From positions 4,712,001-4,776,000 of the forward strand of contig NZ_OY771430.1 of assembly GCF_963674565.1 (NCBI RefSeq): 64,000 nt of DNA, in the 5' to 3' direction. Below are positions 1 through 8,312 of the stretch, piece by piece. The position numbers and the translations under genes were made by a program. The notes below the pieces were generated by a model. The model was not told where the DNA came from, did not search any database, and worked only from the letters and a program-made list of their open reading frames with translations. This DNA comes from an uncultured Carboxylicivirga sp. GTDB taxonomy: Bacteria > Bacteroidota > Bacteroidia > Bacteroidales > Marinilabiliaceae. Position 1 is the stretch's first letter, and every line of letters begins with the position of its first letter.

Positions 1-534
1 TTTCATGAAAACTTTAAGCCCATTGATCGGGAGGTGCTGAATAAAACTATGGAGAAAGCCAAACCTTTTATGATGGAAGATTTGATATGGTTTGCTTATC
101 ACCACGATGACCCGATTGGATTTATTGTTTTGTTTCCTGATGTGAACCAAATCATAAAAGGATTCAAAGGGAAATTAAATACCATAAATAAGCTTAAATT
201 TCTGTGGCGTAAATATTCCAATAAAATGACCCGGGCCAGAGTTGTTATTTTAGGAGTGGTTCCAAAGTTTCAAAGGTCTGGTATTGAATCAGGATTGTTC
301 TGGAATTTAAAAGGAGCCGTAGAGAAGAAATCGCACATTAAAGAACTGGAACTTTCGTGGGTAGGTGATTTTAATCCTAAGATGAGAGTGTTACAGGAAT
401 CTATGGGTGCGGCTTTTGGTAAGAAACACATTACGTATCGATACCTCTTTAATGGTCAGAAAATAAGTAAAGAAAGGGCTACAAAAATACCTGTGGATAC
501 AAAGTATTCAAATGAAGACAAAAAAGATTTGTAA
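1..534 (+). CDS. GNAT-fold acetyltransferase-like protein, C-terminal part (5' end outside window)
   Basis: The reading frame is open from base 1, so this is the last 177 codons of a longer gene; the internal GTG at 34 and the ATG at 49 are unlikely to be the real start. The visible part holds a beta-strand followed by VVPKFQRSGIESGLFWNL, which matches the acetyl-CoA pyrophosphate loop (Q/RxxGxG/A-like) of GNAT N-acetyltransferases, and a C-terminal segment with the NxxMRVLQESMGAAFGKKHITYRY pattern seen at the end of many GNAT proteins. Bacteroidota carry a conserved family of about 370-400 residues ending this way, usually annotated as hypothetical. Substrate unknown. The call rests on fold-level motifs only. 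Confidence 0.6.
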   Translation, partial: FHENFKPIDREVLNKTMEKAKPFMMEDLIWFAYHHDDPIGFIVLFPDVNQIIKGFKGKLNTINKLKFLWRKYSNKMTRARVVILGVVPKFQRSGIESGLFWNLKGAVEKKSHIKELELSWVGDFNPKMRVLQESMGAAFGKKHITYRYLFNGQKISKERATKIPVDTKYSNEDKKDL

Positions 535-552
535 TTTCTGTGTTTAAATCTT

Positions 553-582
553 TTGTCGTTAATAATTTATGAATTATCTTTG
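553..582 (+). promoter_or_regulatory. Bacteroidota-type promoter of the L31 gene
   Basis: TATCTTTG at 575-582 fits the Bacteroidota -7 consensus TAnnTTTG, and TTG at 553-555 sits 19 bases upstream as the -33 element. This is the cleanest promoter in the window. It predicts transcription starting near 589 and a leader of roughly 40 bases before the L31 start codon. Confidence 0.65.
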
Positions 583-627
583 CAGCCCGAATAGAATTAG
601 AATAGTAAGGATTTAAAGCATATAACA

Positions 628-888
628 ATGAAACAAGGAATTCATCCGGATAATTACAGATTGGTAGCTTTTACCGATATGTCAAACGGGGAAACATTCA
701 TTACTCGTTCTACTGTTGCAACAAAAGATACTGTTGAGATCGACGGGACTGAATATCCTCAGGTGAAGTTGGAAATTTCTAACACATCACACCCATTTTA
801 CACAGGTAAAATGAAATTAGTTGATACAGCTGGACGTGTTGATAAGTTTATGAGCCGTTATCAAAAGCATTTCGACAAGCGTAAGTAA
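628..888 (+). CDS. rpmE2: 50S ribosomal protein L31 type B
   Basis: 86-residue L31 of the type B (C-minus) class, a small protein of the large ribosomal subunit that helps bridge to the small subunit. The start MKQGIHPDNYR, the central VKLEISNTSHPFYTGK and the end VDKFMSRYQKHF are family signatures. There is no cysteine anywhere, so it lacks the zinc-binding CxxC of type A L31. In many bacteria the zinc-free form is induced by Zur under zinc limitation. Here the promoter has no copy of the TTGCAAC/GTTGCAA palindrome found in front of zur, so this looks like the constitutive L31. A terminator follows. Confidence 0.95.
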   Translation: MKQGIHPDNYRLVAFTDMSNGETFITRSTVATKDTVEIDGTEYPQVKLEISNTSHPFYTGKMKLVDTAGRVDKFMSRYQKHFDKRK

Positions 889-910
889 TTACAACTTGTT
901 AAGATATAGA

Positions 911-940
911 AAAAGCTTCGGAACTTCCGGAGCTTTTTTT
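911..940 (+). terminator. Rho-independent terminator after L31
   Basis: A 12-bp stem with one wobble pair (AAAAGCTTCGGA pairing with TCCGGAGCTTTT) and a short loop, followed by a run of seven T. It lies 22 bases after the L31 stop and 27 bases before the next start codon. Confidence 0.8.
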
Positions 941-966
941 GTATTTTTAAATGTAAAATAATTACG

Positions 967-2181
967 ATGAATCTCATATTATTTGATAACCAATACAATG
1001 CAGCTATGCTGCCGCTAACTTTCACACGACCACAAGCTGCTTTACGCTGTGGAATATTAACTATCAAAGAAAAATGGGAGCTGCATCTTGGTCGGCCTGC
1101 CGGCTATCTGACTTCTGTGGATCTCTCTGCCAAATATGGAGGCGAACTTGCAGAAGATAATTTGTTTGTTTCAGCTTCGTTACTTCCGGTATATAATTTA
1201 GTTGACGAAGTGAGTGCTTTAGGCTTTAATGAGGCTCTTGTGAAAGATGGGTTATTGTTGGCAGTTCGCACTTCAAAAGATTTTACATCAGAAATAGTTG
1301 AAGGAAAAACGTCATCATTCGATATTAAAGAGTATCATAGTGAAATAAAATATCTGGATAAGGTTTTTCGATTGCTTCCTTATAATCAGGATGAGATTAG
1401 AAATGATTTCGAACTTATTACCCAAGGACGAAGAAGTCAAGTGCTAAGCGAAACAGTCAACGTGGTTGGATTGAATAAAGATCCCCAACTAGTCAATCGG
1501 ATATTTATTGAAGAAGGAGCAACTGTTGAATATGCTTATCTGAATCCACAGAGCGGACCCATTTATATAGGAAAGAATGCGGTGGTTATGGAGGGTGCCA
1601 TGTTGCGAGGACCGATTGCTTTGTGCGAATCTTCACAAATTAGTATGGGTGCAAAAATATATCCGGGAGCTACAATTGGTCCATGGTCGAAGGTTGGAGG
1701 AGAGATGAGTAATTCAATTATAACCGGACATAGTAATAAAGTGCATGACGGATATTTAGGGGATTCAATTTTGGGTGAATGGTGTAATTTGGGTGCTGAT
1801 ACAAACACTTCAAATTTGAAGAACGATTATGCCATGGTTAAGCTATGGGATTATGAGACTGAACGCTTTCAGAAAACAGATCTTCAGTTTTGCGGTTTAG
1901 TTATGGGAGATTATTCCCGTTGTGCCATTAATACTGCATTTAATTCAGGTACTGTAGTGGGAGTGGGTAGCAACTTGTTTGGCAGTGGTTTTCCACGGAA
2001 TTTTGTTCCCTCATTTGTGATTGGTGGGCCACAGGGATACAGGATTAACGGACTGAAGGCTGTTGAAAATGTTGCAAGCATTGCAATGGGAAGAAGAAAT
2101 GTATCTTTTACAGATACTGATCGTAGCATACTGGAAACGGTTTTCAACGATACAATAAAGTTTAGAAGTGCCCTGCGCTAG
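967..2181 (+). CDS. GlmU-like sugar nucleotidyltransferase / acetyltransferase (alternative bacterial GlmU type)
   Basis: 404-residue protein of the Bacteroidota 'alternative GlmU' family, thought to make UDP-N-acetylglucosamine from glucosamine-1-phosphate for peptidoglycan and lipopolysaccharide in place of classical GlmU. The N-terminus (MNLILFDNQ, then LTFTRPQAALRCGI) is the family's nucleotide-binding opening. Residues about 190-360 contain hexapeptide repeats of the left-handed beta-helix type (IYIGKNAVVMEGAML, GAKIYPGATIGPWSKVGGE), as expected for the acetyltransferase half. The L31, GlmU-like, Lon order is, as I recall, common in this phylum. The exact reaction order is inferred from the family, not from active-site residues seen here. 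Confidence 0.85.
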   Translation: MNLILFDNQYNAAMLPLTFTRPQAALRCGILTIKEKWELHLGRPAGYLTSVDLSAKYGGELAEDNLFVSASLLPVYNLVDEVSALGFNEALVKDGLLLAVRTSKDFTSEIVEGKTSSFDIKEYHSEIKYLDKVFRLLPYNQDEIRNDFELITQGRRSQVLSETVNVVGLNKDPQLVNRIFIEEGATVEYAYLNPQSGPIYIGKNAVVMEGAMLRGPIALCESSQISMGAKIYPGATIGPWSKVGGEMSNSIITGHSNKVHDGYLGDSILGEWCNLGADTNTSNLKNDYAMVKLWDYETERFQKTDLQFCGLVMGDYSRCAINTAFNSGTVVGVGSNLFGSGFPRNFVPSFVIGGPQGYRINGLKAVENVASIAMGRRNVSFTDTDRSILETVFNDTIKFRSALR

Positions 2182-2276
2182 TTTTGGCACATGTATTGAT
2201 ATAATAGGTATCGTTGTATTTAAATGAGCTTTGCAGACATATTGACAGAATTGTCTGCCTTTTTGAAAGACTTAAT

Positions 2277-4730
2277 ATGAATAAAAATAAGACAAAGCAA
2301 AATAGTATCTATTTATCAGAGGTGTTTGAGTCTGATGCTGAGTTTATTCCAATTGTTGCAGAAGGGGATGATCAAAGCGTAAATGAGCTTGAGGTGCCTG
2401 ACACATTGCCTATTTTACCGCTTCGAAACACAGTATTGTTTCCTGGGGTGATTATTCCTATTTCTTTAGGTAGGGCCAAATCACTTCAGTTAATTAAAGA
2501 GGTTCAGCGCAATAAAGGATACTTTGGTGCTATTGCTCAGCGTGATGTGAAAGTGGATGATCCTCAGAAAGAAGATCTTTACGAAGTGGGAACGATGGCC
2601 AAGGTTATTAAAATACTTGAAATGCCTGATAATTCCACTTCCGTAATCATTCAGGGTAAAAAGCGTTTTCGATTGGATGAAATTGTTACGGATGAGCCTT
2701 ATCATTTGGCTAAAGTGACAGGTCTGGAGGATATTTTGCCCAATGACAATACGAAGAGTGAATTTGAAGCGGTAGTTAGCTCTATAAAAGATCTATCATT
2801 AAGAGTTATTAAAGCATCTTCTCATATTCCACCTGAAGCATCGTTTGCAATTAAAAATATTGAAAATGATGGTTTCCTGATCAACTTTGTAGGTTCAAAC
2901 TCTGAAATGTCAGTAAAAGAAAAGCAGGCTGTTCTTGAATGTGAGAGCCTGTTGGATAGAGGAATGGCATTGTTGGAGCATTTGGCACGTGAAGTGCAGA
3001 TGCAGGAGCTGAAGAATGATATACAAAGTAAGGTAAAACAGGATATTGATCAGCAGCAGAGAGAATATCTGCTCCATCAACAAATAAAAACCATACAGGA
3101 TGAGTTGGGTTCAAGTCCTATTGAGCAGGAGGTTCGTGATTTAAGAGAAAAAGCTGAAAAGAAAAAATGGAATAAAGAAGTTGCTGATTTATTCGCTAAG
3201 GAAATTGATAAACTTCAACGCCTAAATCCTGCTGCAGGTGAGTATTCGGTTCAATATAATTATCTGCAAACATTATTAGATGTTCCCTGGAATGATTATA
3301 CCAAAGATAATTATGACCTGAAACGGGCTGAGAGATTCCTTGATCGTGATCATTACGGTTTGGATAAAGTGAAGGAACGTATCCTTGAACATCTGGCAGT
3401 TTTAAAACTGAAAGGCGAACTAAAATCACCAATCATCTGTTTATACGGCCCTCCCGGAGTTGGAAAAACGTCGTTAGGTAAATCTGTTGCCGATGCTATT
3501 GGACGTAAGTATGTTCGTATGTCGCTTGGTGGGGTTCATGATGAAGCTGAGATACGGGGACATAGGAAGACATATATTGGTGCAATGCCAGGTCGTATCA
3601 TTCAGAATATTAAAAAGGCTGGATCTGCAAACCCGGTATTTATTTTGGATGAGATCGATAAGATTAGCAGTAGTTTTCATGGCGATCCTGCTTCAGCATT
3701 GCTTGAGGTTCTGGATCCTGAACAAAATGAACATTTCCATGATAACTATCTGGAGGTTGACTTCGATCTTTCGAATGTAATGTTTATTGCAACTGCCAAT
3801 ACCATTGGTAATATAGCTCAGCCATTACTTGATCGTATGGAGTTGATCGATGTAAGTGGATATATATTAGATGAGAAGGTAGAGATTGCCAGACGCCATT
3901 TACTGCCTTATCAGATGGAAAATCATGGCATCGCAAAAGGTAAGCTATCCATCAATAAAAATGTATTGGGTTATATTGTTGAATCCTATACACGCGAATC
4001 AGGGGTTCGTGAATTGAATAAAGTTTTGGCTAAACTTTGCAGAAAAGTTGCTTTAAAGATTGCCAAAGACGAAGAGGTTAAGAAGAATCTCACTGTTAAA
4101 GATGTGGCTGAATTTTTAGGTGTTCCCCGATTCTCGAAAGATAAATGGCAGGATAATTCAACTGCAGGTGTTGTTACCGGTTTAGCCTGGACAGCTGTTG
4201 GTGGTGAAATTCTTTTTGTTGAAAGTAGCATTAGTAAAGGGAAAGGTAAATTAACGCTTACCGGTAACCTCGGTGATGTTATGAAAGAGTCAGCTGTATT
4301 GGCACTTGAGTATTTAAGGGCAAATGCCGAGATGCTCGGATTAAAAACCGAAACTTTTGATGAATGGAATATACATGTTCATGTTCCGGAAGGAGCTATT
4401 CCAAAAGACGGACCATCTGCAGGTGTTACAATGGTAACTTCGTTGGCTTCCATATTTACACAGCGTAAAGTAAGGGCTCGTTTGGCAATGACCGGTGAAA
4501 TTACTTTGAGAGGAAAAGTCCTTCCTGTTGGAGGAATCAAGGAGAAAATCCTGGCTGCAAAAAGAGCTGGTATTACAGATATTATTCTTTCGCACGATAA
4601 CAAGAAAGACATTGATGAGATCAATGATATATACCTTGAAGGATTGACCTTCCATTTTGTGAAGGAAATTTCGGAGGTATTAGCATTTGCCTTATTGGAT
4701 GAGAAAGTGAAAAAACCACTTAGTATATAA
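2277..4730 (+). CDS. lon: ATP-dependent protease Lon
   Basis: Cytosolic AAA+ serine protease that degrades misfolded and regulatory proteins. Taking the ATG at 2277 gives 817 residues. The frame also runs upstream to a TTG at 2214, but those 21 residues look unrelated to Lon. Visible parts: N-terminal substrate-binding domain starting near PDTLPILPLRNTVLFPG, a coiled middle (EYLLHQQIKTIQDELG), Walker A GPPGVGKT at about residues 391-398, Walker B FILDEIDK, and the protease domain with the catalytic serine in PKDGPSAGVTM (about Ser714) and the lysine in GGIKEK (about Lys755). All key residues are intact. A strong terminator directly follows the stop. Confidence 0.97.
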   Translation: MNKNKTKQNSIYLSEVFESDAEFIPIVAEGDDQSVNELEVPDTLPILPLRNTVLFPGVIIPISLGRAKSLQLIKEVQRNKGYFGAIAQRDVKVDDPQKEDLYEVGTMAKVIKILEMPDNSTSVIIQGKKRFRLDEIVTDEPYHLAKVTGLEDILPNDNTKSEFEAVVSSIKDLSLRVIKASSHIPPEASFAIKNIENDGFLINFVGSNSEMSVKEKQAVLECESLLDRGMALLEHLAREVQMQELKNDIQSKVKQDIDQQQREYLLHQQIKTIQDELGSSPIEQEVRDLREKAEKKKWNKEVADLFAKEIDKLQRLNPAAGEYSVQYNYLQTLLDVPWNDYTKDNYDLKRAERFLDRDHYGLDKVKERILEHLAVLKLKGELKSPIICLYGPPGVGKTSLGKSVADAIGRKYVRMSLGGVHDEAEIRGHRKTYIGAMPGRIIQNIKKAGSANPVFILDEIDKISSSFHGDPASALLEVLDPEQNEHFHDNYLEVDFDLSNVMFIATANTIGNIAQPLLDRMELIDVSGYILDEKVEIARRHLLPYQMENHGIAKGKLSINKNVLGYIVESYTRESGVRELNKVLAKLCRKVALKIAKDEEVKKNLTVKDVAEFLGVPRFSKDKWQDNSTAGVVTGLAWTAVGGEILFVESSISKGKGKLTLTGNLGDVMKESAVLALEYLRANAEMLGLKTETFDEWNIHVHVPEGAIPKDGPSAGVTMVTSLASIFTQRKVRARLAMTGEITLRGKVLPVGGIKEKILAAKRAGITDIILSHDNKKDIDEINDIYLEGLTFHFVKEISEVLAFALLDEKVKKPLSI

Positions 4731-4733
4731 ATG

Positions 4734-4764
4734 AAAAGGTCAGCGAAAGCTGACCTTTTTTATT
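4734..4764. terminator. Bidirectional terminator between lon and the ADP-ribosylglycohydrolase homologue
   Basis: An 11-bp perfect stem (AAAAGGTCAGC with GCTGACCTTTT) and a GAAA loop, with A-rich and T-rich flanks, lies between two convergent genes and can serve both. Confidence 0.85.
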
Positions 4765-5577
4765 TTAATGAAAATTAAATTTTATATCCTGATTACTCTG
4801 CAAAACTTCCTTGCAGTGTATTTTTTCAAAGTCTTCCATCACGCTTTCCATTTCCGGATCAATTCTGGAGAGTGTCTTTCTAACTAGGGCTTTGGGAATA
4901 TGCTTATAATATGCCTGTGCTAAACCACCCGTAATGGATGCAATCGTATTGGTTGGTCCTTCAAGCCAGATTGCTTTTCGGATAGCATCTTCAAAATTGG
5001 TTGAATCCAGAAAAGCTAACAAAGCAGCCGGAGCCGGAGATTTATATTTTTTAATCAATGGGTTTATTTCTTCTTTATTAAGTGAAGTTGGAAGTTCGTA
5101 CCCTATTTTACTTTTTAAAAATTCACTGATTTCTTCTTTGCTTTCACCTTTTCTTGCTAAAAATATAGCTCCCGTCATAGCCTGTGCTGCCTTAATCTTA
5201 GGTTCAAGCGCATGTGTAATGATCGTAGCCTCTTTTGCCTGCTCCATCGCTTCTTCTAAAGTTTGAGCTGAAAAACCAATGGGTGCTACTCTCCGTGCTG
5301 CCCCATCACCGGAACTATTGTATTGTTGATTAGGTTTATCGGATAATGCCCAATCCATAAATTTCTTTCTGTAACCTGCCTTAGGAAATTTACTGACCCA
5401 ATGACGTAAGCTATCCTCGTATGATTGTTTTTTTATGATGGCATCAGCTATGGCAATGGTCAGAACCGTATCTGTTGTGTAGGCCGAGAATGGCTTTAAA
5501 AGCTGAAAATCTGTTGTACTTTGTGGTGACTCTATAAAAGCAGAGCCAATTATGTCTCCGATTATTGATCCTCTCAT
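4765..5577 (-). CDS. ADP-ribosylglycohydrolase family protein with degenerate metal site
   Basis: 270 residues with the overall ADP-ribosylglycohydrolase (DraG/ARH) layout: GDIIGSAF near the N-terminus, NSSGDGAARRVAPIGF in the middle, AxxGAIFLARKGESKEEI, and a C-terminal TIASITGGLAQAYY. Active members use two Mg or Mn ions held by acidic residues to remove ADP-ribose from proteins or small molecules. Here the first metal motif, normally TDDT, reads TTDT (residues 34-37). The C-terminal motif, normally D-S/T-D-T, reads PTNT (208-211). The usual THNHPEG reads THALEPK, and the glutamate after GDIxGSxF is isoleucine. The fold is confident; glycohydrolase activity is doubtful. Stands alone, convergent with lon. 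Confidence 0.8.
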   Translation of the reverse strand: MRGSIIGDIIGSAFIESPQSTTDFQLLKPFSAYTTDTVLTIAIADAIIKKQSYEDSLRHWVSKFPKAGYRKKFMDWALSDKPNQQYNSSGDGAARRVAPIGFSAQTLEEAMEQAKEATIITHALEPKIKAAQAMTGAIFLARKGESKEEISEFLKSKIGYELPTSLNKEEINPLIKKYKSPAPAALLAFLDSTNFEDAIRKAIWLEGPTNTIASITGGLAQAYYKHIPKALVRKTLSRIDPEMESVMEDFEKIHCKEVLQSNQDIKFNFH

Positions 5578-5795
5578 GATTTGTGTGGGTAATGGGCTTT
5601 AAAAAAAAGGTGAATGGGTTTAGTGTTCATCTCGGGGATGAATGTAGTGAAAAAACATATATCTCTACATATATTGTATATAAAATTGGAATATATAATG
5701 CTTAAATAGTGGATTTTGCTGACTTTTAGACCATATGATTTGAAAAGAAAATATGCTATTCTCAAATATTTGGAATAACTTGTTATAAGTATCTC

Positions 5796-6926
5796 ATGAA
5801 TCATCTTATGAGCTATATGACAGAAAGAATTAAATATGTGCTATGGATTTTATTGGCCTGTCTGACAGCAATGTTGCTTTGGTACTTCAGAGCTGTGGTG
5901 TCTTTTGTTCTCGTTTCTGTTGTCATTTCTCTTGTCATACGCCCCGTTTTTGATTTGATTAAAAGAATCAGAGTTAAAAAATGGGAAATCTCAAATTCTG
6001 TAGCTGCATTGTTAACAGTTTTATTTTTATGGATTTTTGTTTTTACTTTTTTTAGGGTTGCAGTTCCCTTTGTTATCAAGGAAATTCACTTTTTATCAAA
6101 TGTGGATATTGATGTCGTTTTTAGTAAAGGCAACCGGTTGTTGGAGAATGTTCTTGCTCCACTTAATCATTCAGAATTTGGTAAGGCCGGTCTTGATGTA
6201 TTGGAGAATCAGCTAAAAGAAACAGCTATTACATTTTTTGACTTCACACAATTGAGAAGCATATTTACCGGGGTTTTAGGTTTTCTTGGAGGTGTTTTTA
6301 TTTTTGTTTTTAGTGTTTCATTTATGACCTTTTTCTTTCTGAAAGAAGAATGGTTAGTTATTCAAGGACTTCTTTTATTTATTCCGACGCATTTTGAAGG
6401 TGCCTTAAAGCATATGTTGTTATCCATTAAGACATTACTAAGGCGTTATTTCATTGGGGTTCTAATTCAAATTACATTAATATCGGTATTTGTAACCATA
6501 GGGTTCTTAATCGTTGGAATCGAATTTCAACATGCTATAATTATTGGGTTGTTTTCTGGGTTTATTAATGTAATACCATACCTGGGGCCGTTGATTGGTG
6601 CCTTTTTTGGCTTTCTGGTGGGTTTAATAGTGTATGTCCAATTGGGTGTACCACCCGATTTTCTAAACTTTATTTTAGGCATTTTTTTCGTTTATCTTAT
6701 CGTTCAGTTAATGGATAATCTCATTTTCCAGCCATTTATTTTTTCATCAAGTGTGAGAGCTCATCCACTAGAAATATTCCTGATTATTCTAATGGCCGGC
6801 TATATGTCAGGCATCCTTGGTATGTTTTTGGCGATACCCGTTTATACAATTATCAGGGTGGTTGCCAGAGAGTTCTTCTTTAATTATAAGTTGGTTAAAA
6901 AACTTACCGAAAACTTAAAAGAATAA
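5796..6926 (+). CDS. AI-2E family transporter (UPF0118 permease)
   Basis: 376-residue polytopic inner-membrane protein of the AI-2E/UPF0118 family, whose members have been linked to export of autoinducer-2 or sodium/proton exchange; the substrate cannot be read from sequence. Two N-terminal helices (about 15-60), a helix near 67-90, a periplasmic segment, then the conserved C-terminal half with GLFSGFINVIPYLGPLIGA and LMDNLIFQPFIFSSSVRAHPLEIF, the family's best signature. ATG codons at 5796, 5808 and 5817 are all possible starts; 5796 is kept because it gives the full length. No terminator is obvious before the alternative complex III operon. Confidence 0.88.
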   Translation: MNHLMSYMTERIKYVLWILLACLTAMLLWYFRAVVSFVLVSVVISLVIRPVFDLIKRIRVKKWEISNSVAALLTVLFLWIFVFTFFRVAVPFVIKEIHFLSNVDIDVVFSKGNRLLENVLAPLNHSEFGKAGLDVLENQLKETAITFFDFTQLRSIFTGVLGFLGGVFIFVFSVSFMTFFFLKEEWLVIQGLLLFIPTHFEGALKHMLLSIKTLLRRYFIGVLIQITLISVFVTIGFLIVGIEFQHAIIIGLFSGFINVIPYLGPLIGAFFGFLVGLIVYVQLGVPPDFLNFILGIFFVYLIVQLMDNLIFQPFIFSSSVRAHPLEIFLIILMAGYMSGILGMFLAIPVYTIIRVVAREFFFNYKLVKKLTENLKE

Positions 6927-6956
6927 AAGAGAAAAAAATCTTTAAAATAAAAAGAA

Positions 6957-7016
6957 CCTCTTAAACAATCTTCAACTTAAATCGTTATGAATGGTTAAAA
7001 GTTGAAATGTTAAAAA
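6957..7016 (+). promoter_or_regulatory. Upstream control region of the alternative complex III operon (motifs shared with the caa3 operon)
   Basis: This 179-base gap has three notable elements. CCTCTTAAAC lies at 6957-6966. A perfect 8-bp inverted repeat, TTCAACTT (6971-6978) and AAGTTGAA (6999-7006), follows. GTTGAAATGTTAAAAA lies at 7001-7016, about 90 bases before actA. The first and third recur, the latter with one mismatch, at 24068-24077 and 24178-24193 ahead of the caa3 operon. A shared regulator is inferred; no canonical -7 element was found. Confidence 0.4.
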
Positions 7017-7105
7017 AGATTAATTGTCATTAACTCTAAATCTTCTGATTAGATGACACTTACGTATGTGAGTAACTTCTGTTAGATGATAAATAATACG
7101 TTAAT

Positions 7106-8254
7106 ATGGTTCAAACTTTATCTAAGTCCCGTTCTTCCGGGAAGATTTTCTTAAAGTTTTTCTTACTTTTTTTTGTTGTTCTATCAACAATAAATGCTGG
7201 TGCAGAAGAAAAACGCGGTAAAAAGGGAACTCCCGAACCTGATTTAAAAGTAGGCGAACGGCTGTATTATGGATTAATCCCAATGGGAGAAGATGCGAAA
7301 GCTTGTGCATCATGTCATACCTATTACACTTCCGACACCATCAATTGGAATCCTTCAGCATTGGAAATGGCCAAAGTAGCTGCTGATATGGATCTTGCAA
7401 CTTTTAAAAGTCACTTGTTGACACCGTCAGGTGCAATGAGGGAGAAGGTTCATATCAATTTTGAATTGACAGATGAGCAGCTGTTTCATCTTCATGGTTA
7501 TCTTACCGAATTATCCCAAAATGGTGTTCCAGAAAAGAAAATGTCAATCAATACCATTTTGATTTTCCTGTTGTTGGGAGTATTAATGGCTGTTGCTTTG
7601 GTTGATATCTTTTTTACCAAAAGGGTTAAGTTTAAACTTGTTCATATTCTTATTATTATGGGAGGACTGGCCTATCAGGGTAAAGTTATTGCACATACTT
7701 TAACTGATTTTGGAAGAAGTCCGGATTATATGCCTGATCAACCCATTAAATTTTCGCATAAAGTGCATGCTCAGGATAATCAGATAGATTGTAATTACTG
7801 TCATTATAATGCTCAACACGGAAAGTCGGCCGGAATTCCAAGTGCTGGTTTATGTATGAACTGTCATATGGTAGTGCGTAATGGTACTAATTCCGGGCAG
7901 TTTGAAATTGCCAAGGTTGTTGATGCTTATGAGAATAATAAAGACATTGAGTGGATACGAATTCATAATTTACCGGACCATGTTTATTTTAATCATTCTC
8001 AACACGTAAATGCTGGTCAACGAGATTGTGCCGAATGTCATGGAAAAGTTGAAGAGATGCACATTCTTAAGCAAGAAAATGATCTGTCAATGGGCTGGTG
8101 TTTAGATTGTCATAAAAAGACCAATGTAAACTTCTACGATAACGATTATTACAAAACATTTGAAGCCTTGCATAAAGATATTGCAGAAGGAGCTCTTGAC
8201 TCAATTAAGGCTGCTGATGTTGGTGCAAATGATTGTATGAATTGTCATCATTAA
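7106..8254 (+). CDS. actA: Alternative complex III subunit A, multihaem cytochrome c
   Basis: 382-residue exported multihaem cytochrome, the electron-accepting subunit of alternative complex III (quinol to cytochrome c or oxidase). A signal peptide spans about 1-32. Six CxxCH haem-attachment motifs are visible: CASCH at about 67, CNYCH 229, CMNCH 250, CAECH 308, CLDCH 332 and CMNCH at 377, four residues from the C-terminus. The first sits in a separate N-terminal periplasmic domain. Two membrane helices follow (about 149-170 and 178-198), then the pentahaem part typical of ActA with FSHKVH and FNHSQH distal-ligand segments. First gene of a tightly packed six-gene operon; actB follows after 58 bases. 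Confidence 0.93.
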   Translation: MVQTLSKSRSSGKIFLKFFLLFFVVLSTINAGAEEKRGKKGTPEPDLKVGERLYYGLIPMGEDAKACASCHTYYTSDTINWNPSALEMAKVAADMDLATFKSHLLTPSGAMREKVHINFELTDEQLFHLHGYLTELSQNGVPEKKMSINTILIFLLLGVLMAVALVDIFFTKRVKFKLVHILIIMGGLAYQGKVIAHTLTDFGRSPDYMPDQPIKFSHKVHAQDNQIDCNYCHYNAQHGKSAGIPSAGLCMNCHMVVRNGTNSGQFEIAKVVDAYENNKDIEWIRIHNLPDHVYFNHSQHVNAGQRDCAECHGKVEEMHILKQENDLSMGWCLDCHKKTNVNFYDNDYYKTFEALHKDIAEGALDSIKAADVGANDCMNCHH

Positions 8255-8312
8255 TCAAAGAGAAATTTAATTAAGGAATTGCCTTGTTACCCAAAATAAA
8301 TCAGTTATTACT

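Noticed and set aside
553..627. Zur control of the type B L31 gene
   Set aside because: Considered because zinc-free L31 is often Zur-regulated; no TTGCAAC/GTTGCAA half-site is found in its upstream region.
2214..2276. Upstream extension of lon from a TTG codon
   Set aside because: The added 21 residues (Cys-, Arg- and Leu-rich) do not resemble Lon N-termini, and the ATG at 2277 gives the normal beginning.
3487..3780. 97-codon plus-strand frame inside lon
   Set aside because: Lies in another frame of an intact, highly conserved gene; its translation has no family features.
4341..4655. Overlapping minus-strand frames opposite the Lon protease domain
   Set aside because: Two antisense frames overlap each other and the conserved catalytic region of Lon; coding on the plus strand explains the sequence.
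5574..5804. 76-codon frame on the minus strand between the ADP-ribosylglycohydrolase homologue and the AI-2E gene
   Set aside because: Rich in aromatic and Ile codons from AT-rich DNA, no recognisable motif or ribosome-binding site, and it overlaps the promoter region of the AI-2E gene.
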